DNA from: Theocolax elegans
Taxonomy: Eukaryota; Arthropoda; Insecta; Hymenoptera; Cerocephalidae
Length of the DNA stretch: 64,000 bases
Direction: 5' to 3'
NCBI GenBank assembly: GCA_026168455.1
Contig: CM047426.1
Location: forward strand, 69,846,916-69,910,915
Shown: positions 53,094-63,999 of the stretch, piece by piece
Layout of the letters: the number at the start of each line of letters is the position of its first letter
Position numbering within the stretch: position 1 is the stretch's first letter
Made by a program: the position numbers and the translations under genes
The notes under the pieces: generated by a model
Told to the model about the DNA's origin: nothing
Database searches by the model: none
Seen by the model: the letters and a program-made list of their open reading frames with translations, nothing else

Positions 53094-54147
53094 CTATACT
53101 TCAAGTGCAATGAGAATTTTCAAACGTTCGTTGTAAGTACTCTAGGACCCGTTACAGTTTACGTCTACTCATTTAAAATTATGTAAAATTGTGCGGTAGT
53201 TGATCTAAAGCGGCATTGATCGCCTGAAATGTGTGGCACATTTTCTACCGTTGTTCTTATGTTTTTAAGTATCACTGAAAAAAAAAATTTATTTGAAACA
53301 AACAAATTGATGTATTTGAGATTAAATAGTTTAAAGCAAACAAATATGTACTTAGAACTAATTATGAGTATATTCATAACAGGCAAATATCTATTTAATT
53401 TTAATAAACAATTTATTCAAATTTAAATTATTTGTAACAAACAAAGTTTATTAAAATTAAATAAAAAACTGTTTTAACGAAATAAAAATATATATTGATG
53501 CAAAATAAAGTTATTTTTTTGGTGCTGTGAAAATATTTATGATAAATATTTATTAAGAACTAGCAAATATTTATTCCCAATAAGCAAAAATTTAACTAAA
53601 AATGGGGTAAAAACATGTAATAAAATATTTAAATGAAATATGCAAATATATGTTTGCAGCTATAAATTCTATGCTAAATGCTAATTAAAAAATGTAAAAC
53701 AAATTAGACAATTTCTTTGACATAAACGAAACCAATATTTGAAATTTTTAAAAATATTTATTCTACAATGTCAGATCAATCAAATATATATATTACATCC
53801 ACATAGGCAAACCATACAAAATGAAATTTTACTTGCATGGATTCAGCAAATCAATTGTTAGAATCTAACAAATTTTTGAAAGTAGTTGGCTAGTAAATAT
53901 TTATTCAAGAGTTATCCATATATTAACTCAATACGTATGAAACCTAAATTCGGACAAATAATCATTTACTATATTGAAACTTGACTTTGTTAATTCTAAT
54001 CTAATAAATTTATGAAAGTTGTTGACTAGTACATATTTATTCAAGTCTAATCTGTATTAATTCAATACGTATGAAACCTAAGTTCAGAACTAGTAATCAT
54101 TTACTATATTGAAACATGCATTTGTTAGTTTAGTAAATGTCAGATCT

Positions 54148-56041
54148 CCCGCGGGGTGTCCTGTTCCCGTATGCGACGCGTCCCCCGGGTGGCGGATGGG
54201 GGAAAGCTCATCACGCTTGCGTGAAGGGTAGAGGTGAAACAAAATAGCCTCCGTGGACCAAACGTTGAAGAAGAATGATGAGCAAGCGAATGGAATACCT
54301 ACTACCCCAAGCGAGCAGCTCCAAACTAGGAGTCCATCCCACCGTCGGTTCCGATCGGGTGAAAGCCCCGGTGGCCGGCGCTGGGTTCACGGATTTTGGG
54401 GGAGGCCACCAAGCGCTTCGTTCTACGAACACGTCAGAGGTGGGGCCCTCGAAAGAAAACCCCCAACAACAGCCGTCGTTACAGATGTTGAGTGTTGCAT
54501 CCGCAAACAGGTTACGAAGTGGCAGCGTTACCAGCCTTGGTAGTGCCATCAGTGGCATCTCTGCCTATAGTAAGGAATCTCAAGAGGAGATAGAAATATT
54601 CCGCAAGGAATACGAGAAGGTAGAGAAGGCGCAAGAGGAGATCGACTCCACTTACGACCACCTAAAGAGCGAACTCCAGGCTATGTTGGCTGCTTGTGCA
54701 AAGCAGCCTAACATCTCCATGGTCGTGAAGGCAGGGCTGAAGACCGTAGACACTCTTGTACAAGAGTTCTACGGGAAAACCAAAAAGATGTTTTCGGCAG
54801 TCGACGATTACAAGTGCCAAGTCGAGGATTATCGAGTTGGTCACGAGAATCGTCGGCGGCCTAAGAGAAGAGGCATAATAGCTAAAGCCGTCTTTACGGC
54901 TACAGCTAGAATGCAGGCTCAAAAGAGAAGTAAAGAGGGCCCCCAAAGCCCCCCCCCCCCGAGGTCTCTAAGAGCCGAAAGAAGAAGAAGCCTCGAGAGG
55001 AAGTACCACCACGTGGCATGAACAAGGAGCAATCCAAGTCAGTGGCGGGAAAAAAGCCATCAGCCAAGTCGGGACAGGCGCCTCTTGATAGGAGAAAGCG
55101 CCAGATGGCGCCGGTATCCACCCTGATGGTCACTGTCGCGAGGGACCGTACGTTTGCTGAAGTCTTGGGGAAGCTCCGAAAGGAAGTCAATCCGGACGAC
55201 AGCGGCGCCCAGGTTCTGAGCGTACGGTTGACAGGGCGGGGAGATGTCCTGCTCCGGCTGGGCAAGAAGACGGACGCAACAGCATTCGCGGAGAAAGTCC
55301 GCACGGCTACTAAAGGTATGGGAGAAGTTAGGATCCGAGATCGAAGGGTGACCCTGGAGATCAGAGACCTGGACGCTCTCACAACGGGGGACAAAGTGGT
55401 GGCGGCCCTAGATAAAGTTCTCGCGTCTCCGCCTGAGAGCCGAGAGGTGAAGCTTTTGGGTCCCAACCGCAATCAACAAAAGACAGTCATCGTGAAGCTA
55501 GATCACGAGACCGCTGACAAGCTAAAGTCGATGCGACATCTTTGCGTCGGCTTTGTAAGCTGTCGCGTTCGGGATCGAGTTTTGGTCGAGAGGTGCTATC
55601 GGTGCCTAGACTTTGGCCAAACGAAACGGAATTGTAAGGGAGTGGACAGGTCCTCGTCATGCTACAAGTGCGGCGAGCCTGGACACAACCTTAAGAATTG
55701 TAAGAGTGCTCCCCAATGTTTCCTTTGTCCTTCAAAGGGTGCTCAGGGAGTATCTCACATGGCGGGGTCCGGAGCCTGTGCCATCTTTCGGCGCGCGGTC
55801 GAAACCGCAAGGAAGGCCGTTTCACGATAAGTGGCAGTCTCAACGTGGGAGGATAGAGTAAGGAACGAATGACGCATGTCACAGACACGCGTCCCAGCTT
55901 GAAGTAATACGAAAAACAGTTCCGGGCTGGGCAGGTGAAAGCGTTGGGTTTGGAGTTTTAGCCGGTAAGAATCCGGCACTGGCGACGAGTGCGTCGTCGT
56001 CTTATGTAAGATTTCTCCAGTTTCCCACGAAAAAAAAAAAA
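54148..56041 (+). mobile_element. ORF1-only half-LINE (R1/Jockey-like)
   Basis: Flanked by AAATGTCAGATCT (54135-54147) and AAATGTTAGATCT (56042-56054), one mismatch, and ends in a poly(A) run from 56030. Contains a GC-rich 5' leader and one ORF1; there is no ORF2, endonuclease or RT. After ORF1 comes a 190-bp 3' region with hairpin AGCCGGTAAGAATCCGGC. The clear duplication and tail show it moved as a unit. Confidence 0.85.
54275..55830 (+). pseudogene. ORF1 (Gag-like, three zinc knuckles) split by a C-run frameshift
   Basis: Two frames: 54275-55021 (248 codons) and 55018-55830 (270 codons), overlapping at ATGA. A run of 12 C at 54949-54960 lies before the overlap; past it the second frame reads EVSKSRKKKKPREEV, so a length change in the run probably split one ORF of about 518 aa. 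The first part has a coiled-coil-like acidic segment (SQEEIEIFRKEYEKVEKAQ). The second ends with CYRCLDFGQTKRNC, CYKCGEPGHNLKNC and CFLCPSKGAQGVSHMAGSGAC, the knuckle series of R1/Jockey-group ORF1 proteins. It would bind RNA. Alternative: a real stop-restart junction. Confidence 0.8.
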
Positions 56042-56054
56042 AAATGTTAGATCT

Positions 56055-56529
56055 AGCAAATATTTTTTACATTTAAATAAGCAACATATTAGAACGAAAT
56101 ATTATTTATCTAGAACTAGAAAATCATTTTTATAATTATATAAACAATTATACAACCCGCACAGCACGAAACGCTTTTCAAATGTTTTTAAAACATTATG
56201 ATAATTTAATATTCTTATATACTCAATATCAAAACATTTAAAACGTTTCGGAAACGGTTTTTTTACTTTTATTTTGAAACGTTATAACGTTCGATAGGAA
56301 ATGTTTCGTGCTGTTCGGGGAAGCTTAAACTGCAAGATACTCTGATAATCTCATGGTTCTGTTTTTAAAACCAGAAAGGTTTCTTTTTGTAATACGTAAC
56401 ATTTTTTTATTAATATCGATAATGAGATAATTTTGCTATTAACTATTAGATACTTTTTTTAATTTATTAAATTTTAAAATTTTGGTAGTTTCCACGTACA
56501 CCTTTTTACAGGTTTTTACGTATCCCCTA
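56055..56529. other. AT-rich CACTG element sequence, no gene
   Basis: A near palindrome around AAACGTTTCGG...CGAAACG at 56165-56310, otherwise nothing. Confidence 0.45.
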
Positions 56530-58154
56530 CCCATGTAAAAAAAAAATATAAGATTTTTATAAAAAATGTATAAAATCAGAAATATAGATATTTTATAAAA
56601 TTTATATACTGGAATGGTTCTATATAAATTTTATTAATTTTTTATAAAATTTATTTTTTAAATACAAAAATGATATTTTTTTCAATTTCTTTTATTTTTT
56701 CTCGTGCAAATTAGGAGCAAAACATAAATAATTGTTTACGCGCATTATTTTACCTTTTATGTGATCAACTGGTACAACGTTCACAGAATAAGTTTCACGA
56801 AATGGAAAAATAAAGTTTGAAAAATCTAAATCAAATTCGGGAATAGAAATTTGCGGTGCTTGCGAATCAGTGAAAATAATTTATAAATTTTTTATAAAAT
56901 TTTTATAAAATATATTTTATATAATTTTTATAAAGAATTGGCCATATAAAAATTGTATAAAAATACATTTTATAAAATTTTTATAAAAAAATATATAGAA
57001 GGACTATTTAAAAACTAAATTAAACGTTTCAAATGAGCTGCACCATCCTGCAGTAACAGATAAAAACATTTAGATGGCACGACAGAGAGGTTATAAACAC
57101 CAAAAAAATTAGTATTTCAGCGCGAAGAAGAATTACTGCTGCCACCGACGATATTGATAAAAAAGTCCACAGTTCCTCCTTCGATTTGGCTGAAAGTTTT
57201 GAACGCCTTTTTGCTTTTGTCAAAATTGTTGCATCCGGCGGACTCTTAACACGTCGACTTGGACATCGTGAAGGTTAGACGGGGTCTGACCAAATGTTTT
57301 GTTCTGTGGTTGTCAAGTCAATATTCAATTTTTTCTTTGGTTGCTAATGAAAAAGTTGAAAACTGTCTTGACAACCAAAGAACAAAACATTTGGTCAGAC
57401 CCCGTCTAACCTTCACGATGTCCAAGTCGACGTGTTAAGAGTCCGCTGGATGCAACAATTTTGAAAAAAGCAAAAAGGCGTTCAAAACTTTCAGCCAAAT
57501 CGAAGGAGGAACTGTAGACTTTTTTATCAATATCGTCGGTGGCAGCAGTAATTCTTCGTCGCGCTGAAGTACTAATTTTTTTGGTGTCCATAACCTCTCG
57601 GTCGCGCCATCTAAATTTTTTTATCTGTTACTGCAGGATGGTGCAGCTCATTTAAAACGTTTAATTCAGTTTTTAAATAGTCCTTCTATATATTTTTTTA
57701 TAAAACTTTTATAAAATGTATTTTTATACAATTTTTATATGGCCAATTCTTTATAAAAATTATGTAAAATGTATTTTATAAAAATTTTATAAAAAATTTA
57801 TAAATTATTTTTACTGATTCGCAAGCACCGCAAATTTCTATTCCCGAATTTGATTTAGATTTTTCAGACTTTATTTTTCCATTTCGTGAAACTTATTCTG
57901 TGAACGTTGTACCAGTTGATCACATAAAAGGTAAAATAATGCGCGTAAACAATTATTTATGTTTTGCTCCTAATTTGCAGGAGAAAAAATAAAAGAAATT
58001 GAAAAAAATATCATTTTTGTATTTAAAAAATAAATTTTATAAAAAATTAATAAAATTTATATAGAACCATTCCAGTATATAAATTTTATAAAATATCTAT
58101 ATTTCTGATTTTATACATTTTTTATAAAAATCTTATATTTTTTTTTTACATGGG
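56530..58154. mobile_element. CCCATG-type foldback derived from a tnp2 transposon
   Basis: 1625 bp. CCCATGTAAAAAAAAAATAT at 56530 and its inverse ending CATGGG at 58154, flanked by TA. The two arms (about 790 bp each) are inverted copies. Each contains a coding remnant: plus strand of the right arm near 57880-57992 reads ETYSVNVVPVDHIKGKIM and NNYLCFAPNLQEKK then TAA, matching the last residues of the transposase at 6069-8390. Both arms therefore come from the 3' end of a related autonomous element. A further frame, RRRITAATDDIDKKV at 57406-57591 (minus), is present in both arms; origin unknown. Confidence 0.8.
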
Positions 58155-58159
58155 TACAC

Positions 58160-58533
58160 CTTTATTCCATTTCCAATTTTACCCCCTCTTTACCCCATCT
58201 TCTCGCATTCGCCCGGGGTTATGCCCGTGGAGAGAGGGAAAACCTGTGGCCAAACCCGTTGAGATAAATGCCATTTAGGAAAACCTCCTCCGAGAAAGGC
58301 GGTGTGTTCGAGAACAATTCTGTTTGGGTGGCAAGGTCACATTGCGTAGACTTTAACACCGAAACCGAATGCCTCACACCTCCCGCTTACGTTGTGGAAT
58401 GTGAAAAAACACCTAACCGATCATTTAAGCTAAGCCCGAGAGCGGTCACCCATCCAAGTGCCAACCGCGCTCGGTGCTGCTTAACTTTCATGACCGGCCG
58501 AGGTGCATTCCGCCACTCCGCCACCGTGTCGGT
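58160..58533 (-). mobile_element. 5S-rRNA-derived SINE, copy 2
   Basis: Minus strand: GGTGGCGGAGTGGCGGAATG, GAAAGTTAAGCAGCACCGAG, GCGGTTGGCACTTGGATGGG, then the same body as copy 1 (TTTTTTCACATTCCACAACG). The 5S part is diverged from copy 1 but keeps the internal promoter order. The far (3') boundary is approximate. Confidence 0.7.
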
Positions 58534-59311
58534 GTTTTTTTAATTTATTAAATTCTAACAATTGATTTCCTGATTCCATGCAAGTAATATTTCGTTTTGA
58601 AGAATCTGCCTATTTGAATGTAATAAATATTTGTTTGATCTGACATTTGTAAATCTAACAAATGCATGTTATAAATAGTAAATTATTTTTTCTTCCGAAC
58701 TTAATTTACATACGTACTGAGGTGAATGGATTAGACTTGAATAAATTTTTACTAGTAAACAACTTTCATAAATTTCTTAGATTCTAACAACTGTTTTCGT
58801 AATTCAATGTAAGTAATATTCTAATAGTTTACTTATTTAAATGTAATAAATATTTGCTTGTTCTGACACTGGCTAATCTAATAAATGCGAGTCTCAGTAC
58901 AGTAAATGATTATTTGTTCCGAACTTAGTTTACATACGAGTTATTAAAAATATATATAAATAATTGCTGCTATTTTGATTTACGAATGTCTGAACCTAGT
59001 AATGTATTTACTAATTAAGCTATTTTTTATTATTATTAAATTTAATTCGAGCCAATAATTATTTGGTTGTTTTAAAAATAATCTTTTAGTTTCCCATTAA
59101 CATATTTTAAAAATTTAATTTTTGGTATCGTTTGTTACAAAGAAATCATCTTATTTGTTTTCCTTTTTTTGAATTGGCTCTAAGTACATAATCTATAGCG
59201 GCAAAAATACATTTGTGTGTTTCATTTAAATATTAGTTACATGTTTTGCCCCATTTTAATGAAATTTTTAATTATTGGGAATAAAAATTAATAAATATGT
59301 TATATATATAT
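58534..59311. other. CACTG element arm, contains the empty site of MITE A
   Basis: Aligns with 10190-10900 plus 11601-11900. At 59061-59069 it reads ATTTGGTTG without the MITE that splits the same site at 10907. Confidence 0.6.
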
Positions 59312-60533
59312 TGTAACGGGGCGATTCAAGCGTATGCTCCTCGTCGAGCACCGCTTTCAAGGCGAGAACTTACCTGCGCGGGCCTCGCGCCACGCTGCTG
59401 TGTTCTGCGATGCCGCGATACCGCGCACGGGCTTTAGCCGTGTTGCAACCGCGGTACCTCGGTGACGATGCGCCGTTAACAACGATGACGATTCTCCGCC
59501 GCGTGGAGAATCGCCGGACCGAGTCGCACTCGGGTAGATTTGTACAAGCCGCGTGAAGGATGCGTGCTTGTGGTTGCTCGTGCCCGTAGAGGAACACGAG
59601 GCTCGGCCGCTCAGGATGCGCGACAACGGAAGTGTTATCGCGCCCGCGGAGGCGGCTGGGTAAGCGGGATAGGTGGATACGGGGTACTCAAATTACAACG
59701 AGAGAGAATGATAATTTATGATTAAATCTATTACGGGCGAATATTTACAATAATATTTACAAAAGAATATACAAAAGATGTACAGGCGCTCGGTAGCGCT
59801 CAATAACGCACGGTGTTAAACAATTAACAAATACTGGGTTGTTTAAGAATAAGAATCATCTAGGAACTACGGTGAAACAACGCGTAACCTCGACGGCGCG
59901 CAGGCAATCGCGACGGCCCGGTCGCGGCTATATCCACACGCGCGCACGCGCTCGTGCGCTCCTACGTCCCACGGGGAAGACGCGGGGAATCGGGTAACCC
60001 GAGTTACCGATCTACCTAGCCACGTGCGCGAGGAAGCCTGGTTGGGCGAATCGCGCCCTCGAACCGACAGTGCTTGCTGCACTGCGTCTCGCTCTTCCCG
60101 GAAGAAGTCGATGCCACCCGATCCAAGTTGTAAACAACTTACTTGGTGCGCAGGAACGCGCCGGCGAAACGGCTACTCTCAATCCCGTTCTCTCTCTTTC
60201 TATCTCGCGAAGCTTCGACGAGTGCAAGTCGTCCCGGGCGGCTATCCGTCCTGGAGGTGAACAGACCCGTGTCCTCAGAACGGCTTGTTCTCCGGGAGCT
60301 GCCTCGACTCACCTCGTGCACTCTCGCTCTCGATCTCGTCGCACGTCTCGCCTCTCTTACGGCTTCCGCTCTTTCTTTCACGTGAATCACGACCGCTCGT
60401 CGATACGGCTCGTAACGGACTGCCCGAGACTCGGTGTCTCGCGGCCCTTCGCGACGTTGCGCGCAATCACATGATTACAGCTGGTTTTCGAGTTTACGGG
60501 CTATTGTGCTTTTCGGAACACGCGCCCGTTATA
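59312..60533 (-). repeat. 3' LTR of a third Gypsy element
   Basis: On the plus strand it starts TGTAACGGGGCG and ends CGCCCGTTATA, so on the minus strand it runs TATAACGGG...CCCGTTACA, about 1222 bp. It follows a purine tract and the end of pol. GC-rich. Short frames on both strands are not conserved. The partner LTR is outside the window. Confidence 0.7.
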
Positions 60534-60545
60534 CCCTCCCTCCAG
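60534..60545 (-). other. Polypurine tract
   Basis: Minus strand GGAGGGAGGG directly before the LTR start. Confidence 0.7.
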
Positions 60546-60726
60546 AGTCGACTATACCCTGAATAGGAGACTCTAAAAAAAAAACTACGAAGAAAACAAC
60601 TATCGCGACGTTGGATCATAGGATTTTAAGGAGGGCTTGATAAATCGGAATACACTCAGGATAAATCAAGGTTTAAACAACGTGAATTTTTACCACAACA
60701 AATAGAAGGGAAGGTTAGGAACATCA

Positions 60727-63700
60727 TTAGGATACGTCGTTTTTAGTCGCGCTTCGCGTTTTTCGTGACGAATCTGTTACGTTAACCGAAACGTTTTTAT
60801 TTCGCGAACCTTTCGGACGACCGCGGCCTCTTTTCATCGGTTCGGACGGTTTATCCGTAATTCTAACGCGAGAGGGCTTTCCGGTCCTCTTTACAACAAT
60901 CGTATTCTTTCTTGGTCTCCCCCTTCGCTTGGGGTTCGTTTGTGTTTTTACAGGATTAGCGTCTCCCGAACATCGTGCCCGCGTCTGCACGTTGACGCTT
61001 CGCTCGCTGTTTGATACACGCGCATGTGTATCCGCAATTACATTTTGCTGCGCGCTCGCAGACTTTCGCTCGCTGGAAATCAGCGGGTCGCGCATCGCTT
61101 TATCGGCGCTCGCATCCCTCGGTGGTTGAGCGTCGATCCCGACGTCGTCTTCTTCTTGTGCAGTCTCAAATGGCTTTATTTGCGAGACGTGCACTAAGTC
61201 AACGATATAGCCATCTTTATCGAGTAATCTATACGTATTTGGACCAAGTCGTGCAGTAATTACGTAGGGCCCTGCGAAATTAGGCGCTAATTTCGCAGCG
61301 CGGCCCTCGGTGGCCGAGGAAAGAATTTTATTTACTTTCCACACCGTATCTCCGATTTGATACTCGCGAGAACGGTGTTTGGCGTCATAATACTGCGCTT
61401 GACGTGCTTGCGCCTTTCTCGCGCAGTCAGCTGCTGTATCGCGCACGTCTGCTAGGACGCGCATCCTAGCTTTCCAGTTCTCGATTGCGTTCTGCTGTTC
61501 TTGCTCAGCAGCGGCTATATCTTGCGCTCTCTTCATAAAAGACGGCGGAGTAGGCTGTCGGCCGTAGTTTAAGAGCGCTGGGCTCGTTTCTGTCGAGCTA
61601 TGTACCGATGTATTGTACGCGTAAACTATCTCGTGTAGTTTTTCGTCCCAAGTTGAGTGGCTCTCCTCGATAAAAGACTTTATCATGGTCTTAAGGGAAC
61701 GATTAACGCGTTCTACAGGATTCGCCTGGGGGTGATATGGAGGCGTAGTAGTGTGGAGCACACCTTGCTCTTCAAGATATTTGTCGACAAGACGATTTTT
61801 AAATTCAGTCCCGTTGTCCGACAAAAATATCTCGCTAACTCCATAGCGCAAGAATACTCGCTCTTTAAGCTCTTTTAGTATCGTTTGCGCGTTCGCCTTG
61901 CGAATCGCTGCGCACTCTATCCACCGCGTGAATAGGTCTTGGAATACTAAAATGTATTCTTTGCCGTGTTTACTGCGGGGAAATGGACCCATGATATCCG
62001 CCGCAACGACTTGCCATGGTCGATCAAAAACACGGCGCCCCATCAAACCTGCGGGCGCTCGTTGCTCAACTTTACATTGTTGGCAAACGAGGCATGTTTT
62101 AACGTACTCTTGTATGTCTCGGTACATTCTAGGCCAAAAATAATATAATGAGACGCGAGCGTATGTTTTCTCGCGCCCCAAGTGGCCTGCAGTCGGCTCG
62201 TCATGGCATTCTTGCATGACTCCTTGTCGCTTTTCCTTTGGAACGACAATTTTCCAAGCATCATCCTCGTCGATTTCTGCTGGAAGTATTTCGCTTGGGC
62301 GGTGTATATACAGCTGTCCACCTATCGTTTTATAGCGTGGAAAGTCTCGCGGCTGTTGCTGTATTTGTTCGCGTAGGCGCGTATACCACGTATCGCGCGT
62401 ATCGCTCGCCCATGTGATTGCGCAAATCTCGGGCGCTTCGTCCTCGTGCATTCTCGACAATGCATCGGGAACGTGATTAAGCGCCCCTTTGCGATGTTCA
62501 ACAGTAAAAGAGTGCCCTTGCAACTCTAGCGCCCATCTCGCCAGGCGCCCTGTTGGATTGCGCAAATTGCATAGCCAGCGAAGACTGCTATGGTCGGTTA
62601 ATACCCGGAAGGTATAACCTTCAATATACGGTCTAAATTTCCGTATTGCCCATATTACAGCGAGGCATTCCCTCTCGGTTACGCTGTAATTGCGCTCAGC
62701 TTGCGTCATAGTGCGACTAGCAAATTCGAGCACTCTCTCTTCGCCGTCTACGTACTGTAAAAGTACGGCACCCAAGCCTGAGTCGCTTGCATCCGTTTGG
62801 ACTACAAACTGAGTTGAAAAGTCCGGACGCTGGAGCACGGGCGCTGTAGCCACGAGCGCTTTTATTTGTGTAAAAGCCCCTTGTTGCTCCTCCCCCCACT
62901 CATATTTACGCCCCTTCTTCGTAAGTTGCGTAAGTGGCTCTGCGAGTGTCGCAAAATCCGGTAGGAATTTGCGATACCACGACGACATTCCCATGAATCG
63001 TCGGAGCTGCTTTAAGTTTTTGGGGGCCGGGTATTGCATTATCGGTGCAATTTTATCCGGATCTGGGCGAAAACCGTCGTGATTAACAAGGACGCCGAGG
63101 TACTTAACTTCCTCTCGGCAGAAGACGCTCTTCTCCCTGTTAATCGTGAAACCTGCGGCCTTTATTCGCTGGAGCACTTCCTCAAGCATTTTGAGGTGTT
63201 CCTCGAACGTCTCCGTAGCGATTATTATGTCGTCTAAATATGAGAACGACCACGGCTCTAACTCAGGTGTAATTATCGAGTCTATGACTCTTTGAAAGGT
63301 CGCCGGCGCATATGCAAGGCCGTAAGGCATGCGCGTGAACTGATATAGTCCCAACCCTGGTACAGTAAAAGCTGTAAAGGGCCGCGACTCTTTCTTCAGC
63401 GGTATTTGATGATAAAAGCTGCTGAGATCGAGCGTACTTATATACTTTGATTTTTGTAATTTTCGAAGTATATTATCCATATATGGTAATGGATAGGCGT
63501 CAGGCTTCGTGACAGCATTTACCTTGCGAAAGTCGACGCAAAATCGATACGCACCGTTCGATTTGCGGACCATCACGACTGGACTCGACCAGCCGCTGGT
63601 TGCAGGTTCAATTATACCTGCCTCTAGCATTTCGAAGACCTGCTTATGCATCTCTTCTTCGATTTTGCGCGAAACCGGATAGTACTTTTGTTTCACGGGG

Positions 63701-63999
63701 CGCGAGGATCCTACATCGATCTCGTGCATTATCCGTGAAGTACATCCGAGTTTCGCTTCGCTAGAGGTTAAAACGCGATTTAGCAGACGCTCTACTTCGT
63801 CGCGTTCTATCTGCTCAACTCGCGCGAGTCCAATAGCAGATAGTTGCAATAAACCCCAAGTGCTGAGACTAGCTACTTCTAGCTTAACACTTTGCTCCGC
63901 TTGTTTTAAATAAAGCAGGTTGGCGTTAGGGTCATGCACTGCATCAAATAAACGACAAAAATTTGTACCGATATAGCAGTCGTGATCAAGGTCGGGCAT
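60727..63999 (-). CDS. pol: Pol of third Gypsy element with AT-hook tail, 5' end cut off
   Basis: 1090 codons, open to the window edge, so protease and gag lie outside. RT: FCVDFRKVN, YLDDIIIATE; RNase H: QTDASDSGLGAVLL, TDHSSLRWL, PDALSRM; integrase: HDEPTAGHLGREKT with CLVCQQC, then ADIMGPFPR, SDNGTEF, NPVERVN (34 residues between second Asp and Glu), and a GPY-like DTVWKVNK...NFAGPYVITARLG. The last 60 residues are basic and carry two AT-hook cores, KRRGRPRKN and KRGRGRPKGSRNK. AT-hooks bind the minor groove of AT-rich DNA; a targeting role is inference. No stop or frameshift in the visible part. Confidence 0.92.
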   Translation of the reverse strand: MPDLDHDCYIGTNFCRLFDAVHDPNANLLYLKQAEQSVKLEVASLSTWGLLQLSAIGLARVEQIERDEVERLLNRVLTSSEAKLGCTSRIMHEIDVGSSRPVKQKYYPVSRKIEEEMHKQVFEMLEAGIIEPATSGWSSPVVMVRKSNGAYRFCVDFRKVNAVTKPDAYPLPYMDNILRKLQKSKYISTLDLSSFYHQIPLKKESRPFTAFTVPGLGLYQFTRMPYGLAYAPATFQRVIDSIITPELEPWSFSYLDDIIIATETFEEHLKMLEEVLQRIKAAGFTINREKSVFCREEVKYLGVLVNHDGFRPDPDKIAPIMQYPAPKNLKQLRRFMGMSSWYRKFLPDFATLAEPLTQLTKKGRKYEWGEEQQGAFTQIKALVATAPVLQRPDFSTQFVVQTDASDSGLGAVLLQYVDGEERVLEFASRTMTQAERNYSVTERECLAVIWAIRKFRPYIEGYTFRVLTDHSSLRWLCNLRNPTGRLARWALELQGHSFTVEHRKGALNHVPDALSRMHEDEAPEICAITWASDTRDTWYTRLREQIQQQPRDFPRYKTIGGQLYIHRPSEILPAEIDEDDAWKIVVPKEKRQGVMQECHDEPTAGHLGREKTYARVSLYYFWPRMYRDIQEYVKTCLVCQQCKVEQRAPAGLMGRRVFDRPWQVVAADIMGPFPRSKHGKEYILVFQDLFTRWIECAAIRKANAQTILKELKERVFLRYGVSEIFLSDNGTEFKNRLVDKYLEEQGVLHTTTPPYHPQANPVERVNRSLKTMIKSFIEESHSTWDEKLHEIVYAYNTSVHSSTETSPALLNYGRQPTPPSFMKRAQDIAAAEQEQQNAIENWKARMRVLADVRDTAADCARKAQARQAQYYDAKHRSREYQIGDTVWKVNKILSSATEGRAAKLAPNFAGPYVITARLGPNTYRLLDKDGYIVDLVHVSQIKPFETAQEEDDVGIDAQPPRDASADKAMRDPLISSERKSASAQQNVIADTHARVSNSERSVNVQTRARCSGDANPVKTQTNPKRRGRPRKNTIVVKRTGKPSRVRITDKPSEPMKRGRGRPKGSRNKNVSVNVTDSSRKTRSATKNDVS

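Larger units (their letters stand above)
53273..59311. mobile_element. CACTG element, copy 2 (composite, right end lost)
   Basis: CACTGAAAAAAAAAA at 53273 is followed by sequence like the inverse of the end at 14194. The segment 53480-54130 is mirrored by 58600-59300, so the element has kilobase-long inverted arms. A half-LINE (54148-56041), a CCC foldback (56530-58154) and a 5S-SINE (58160-58533) split it. The right end is missing where the Gypsy LTR starts at 59312. Confidence 0.5.
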
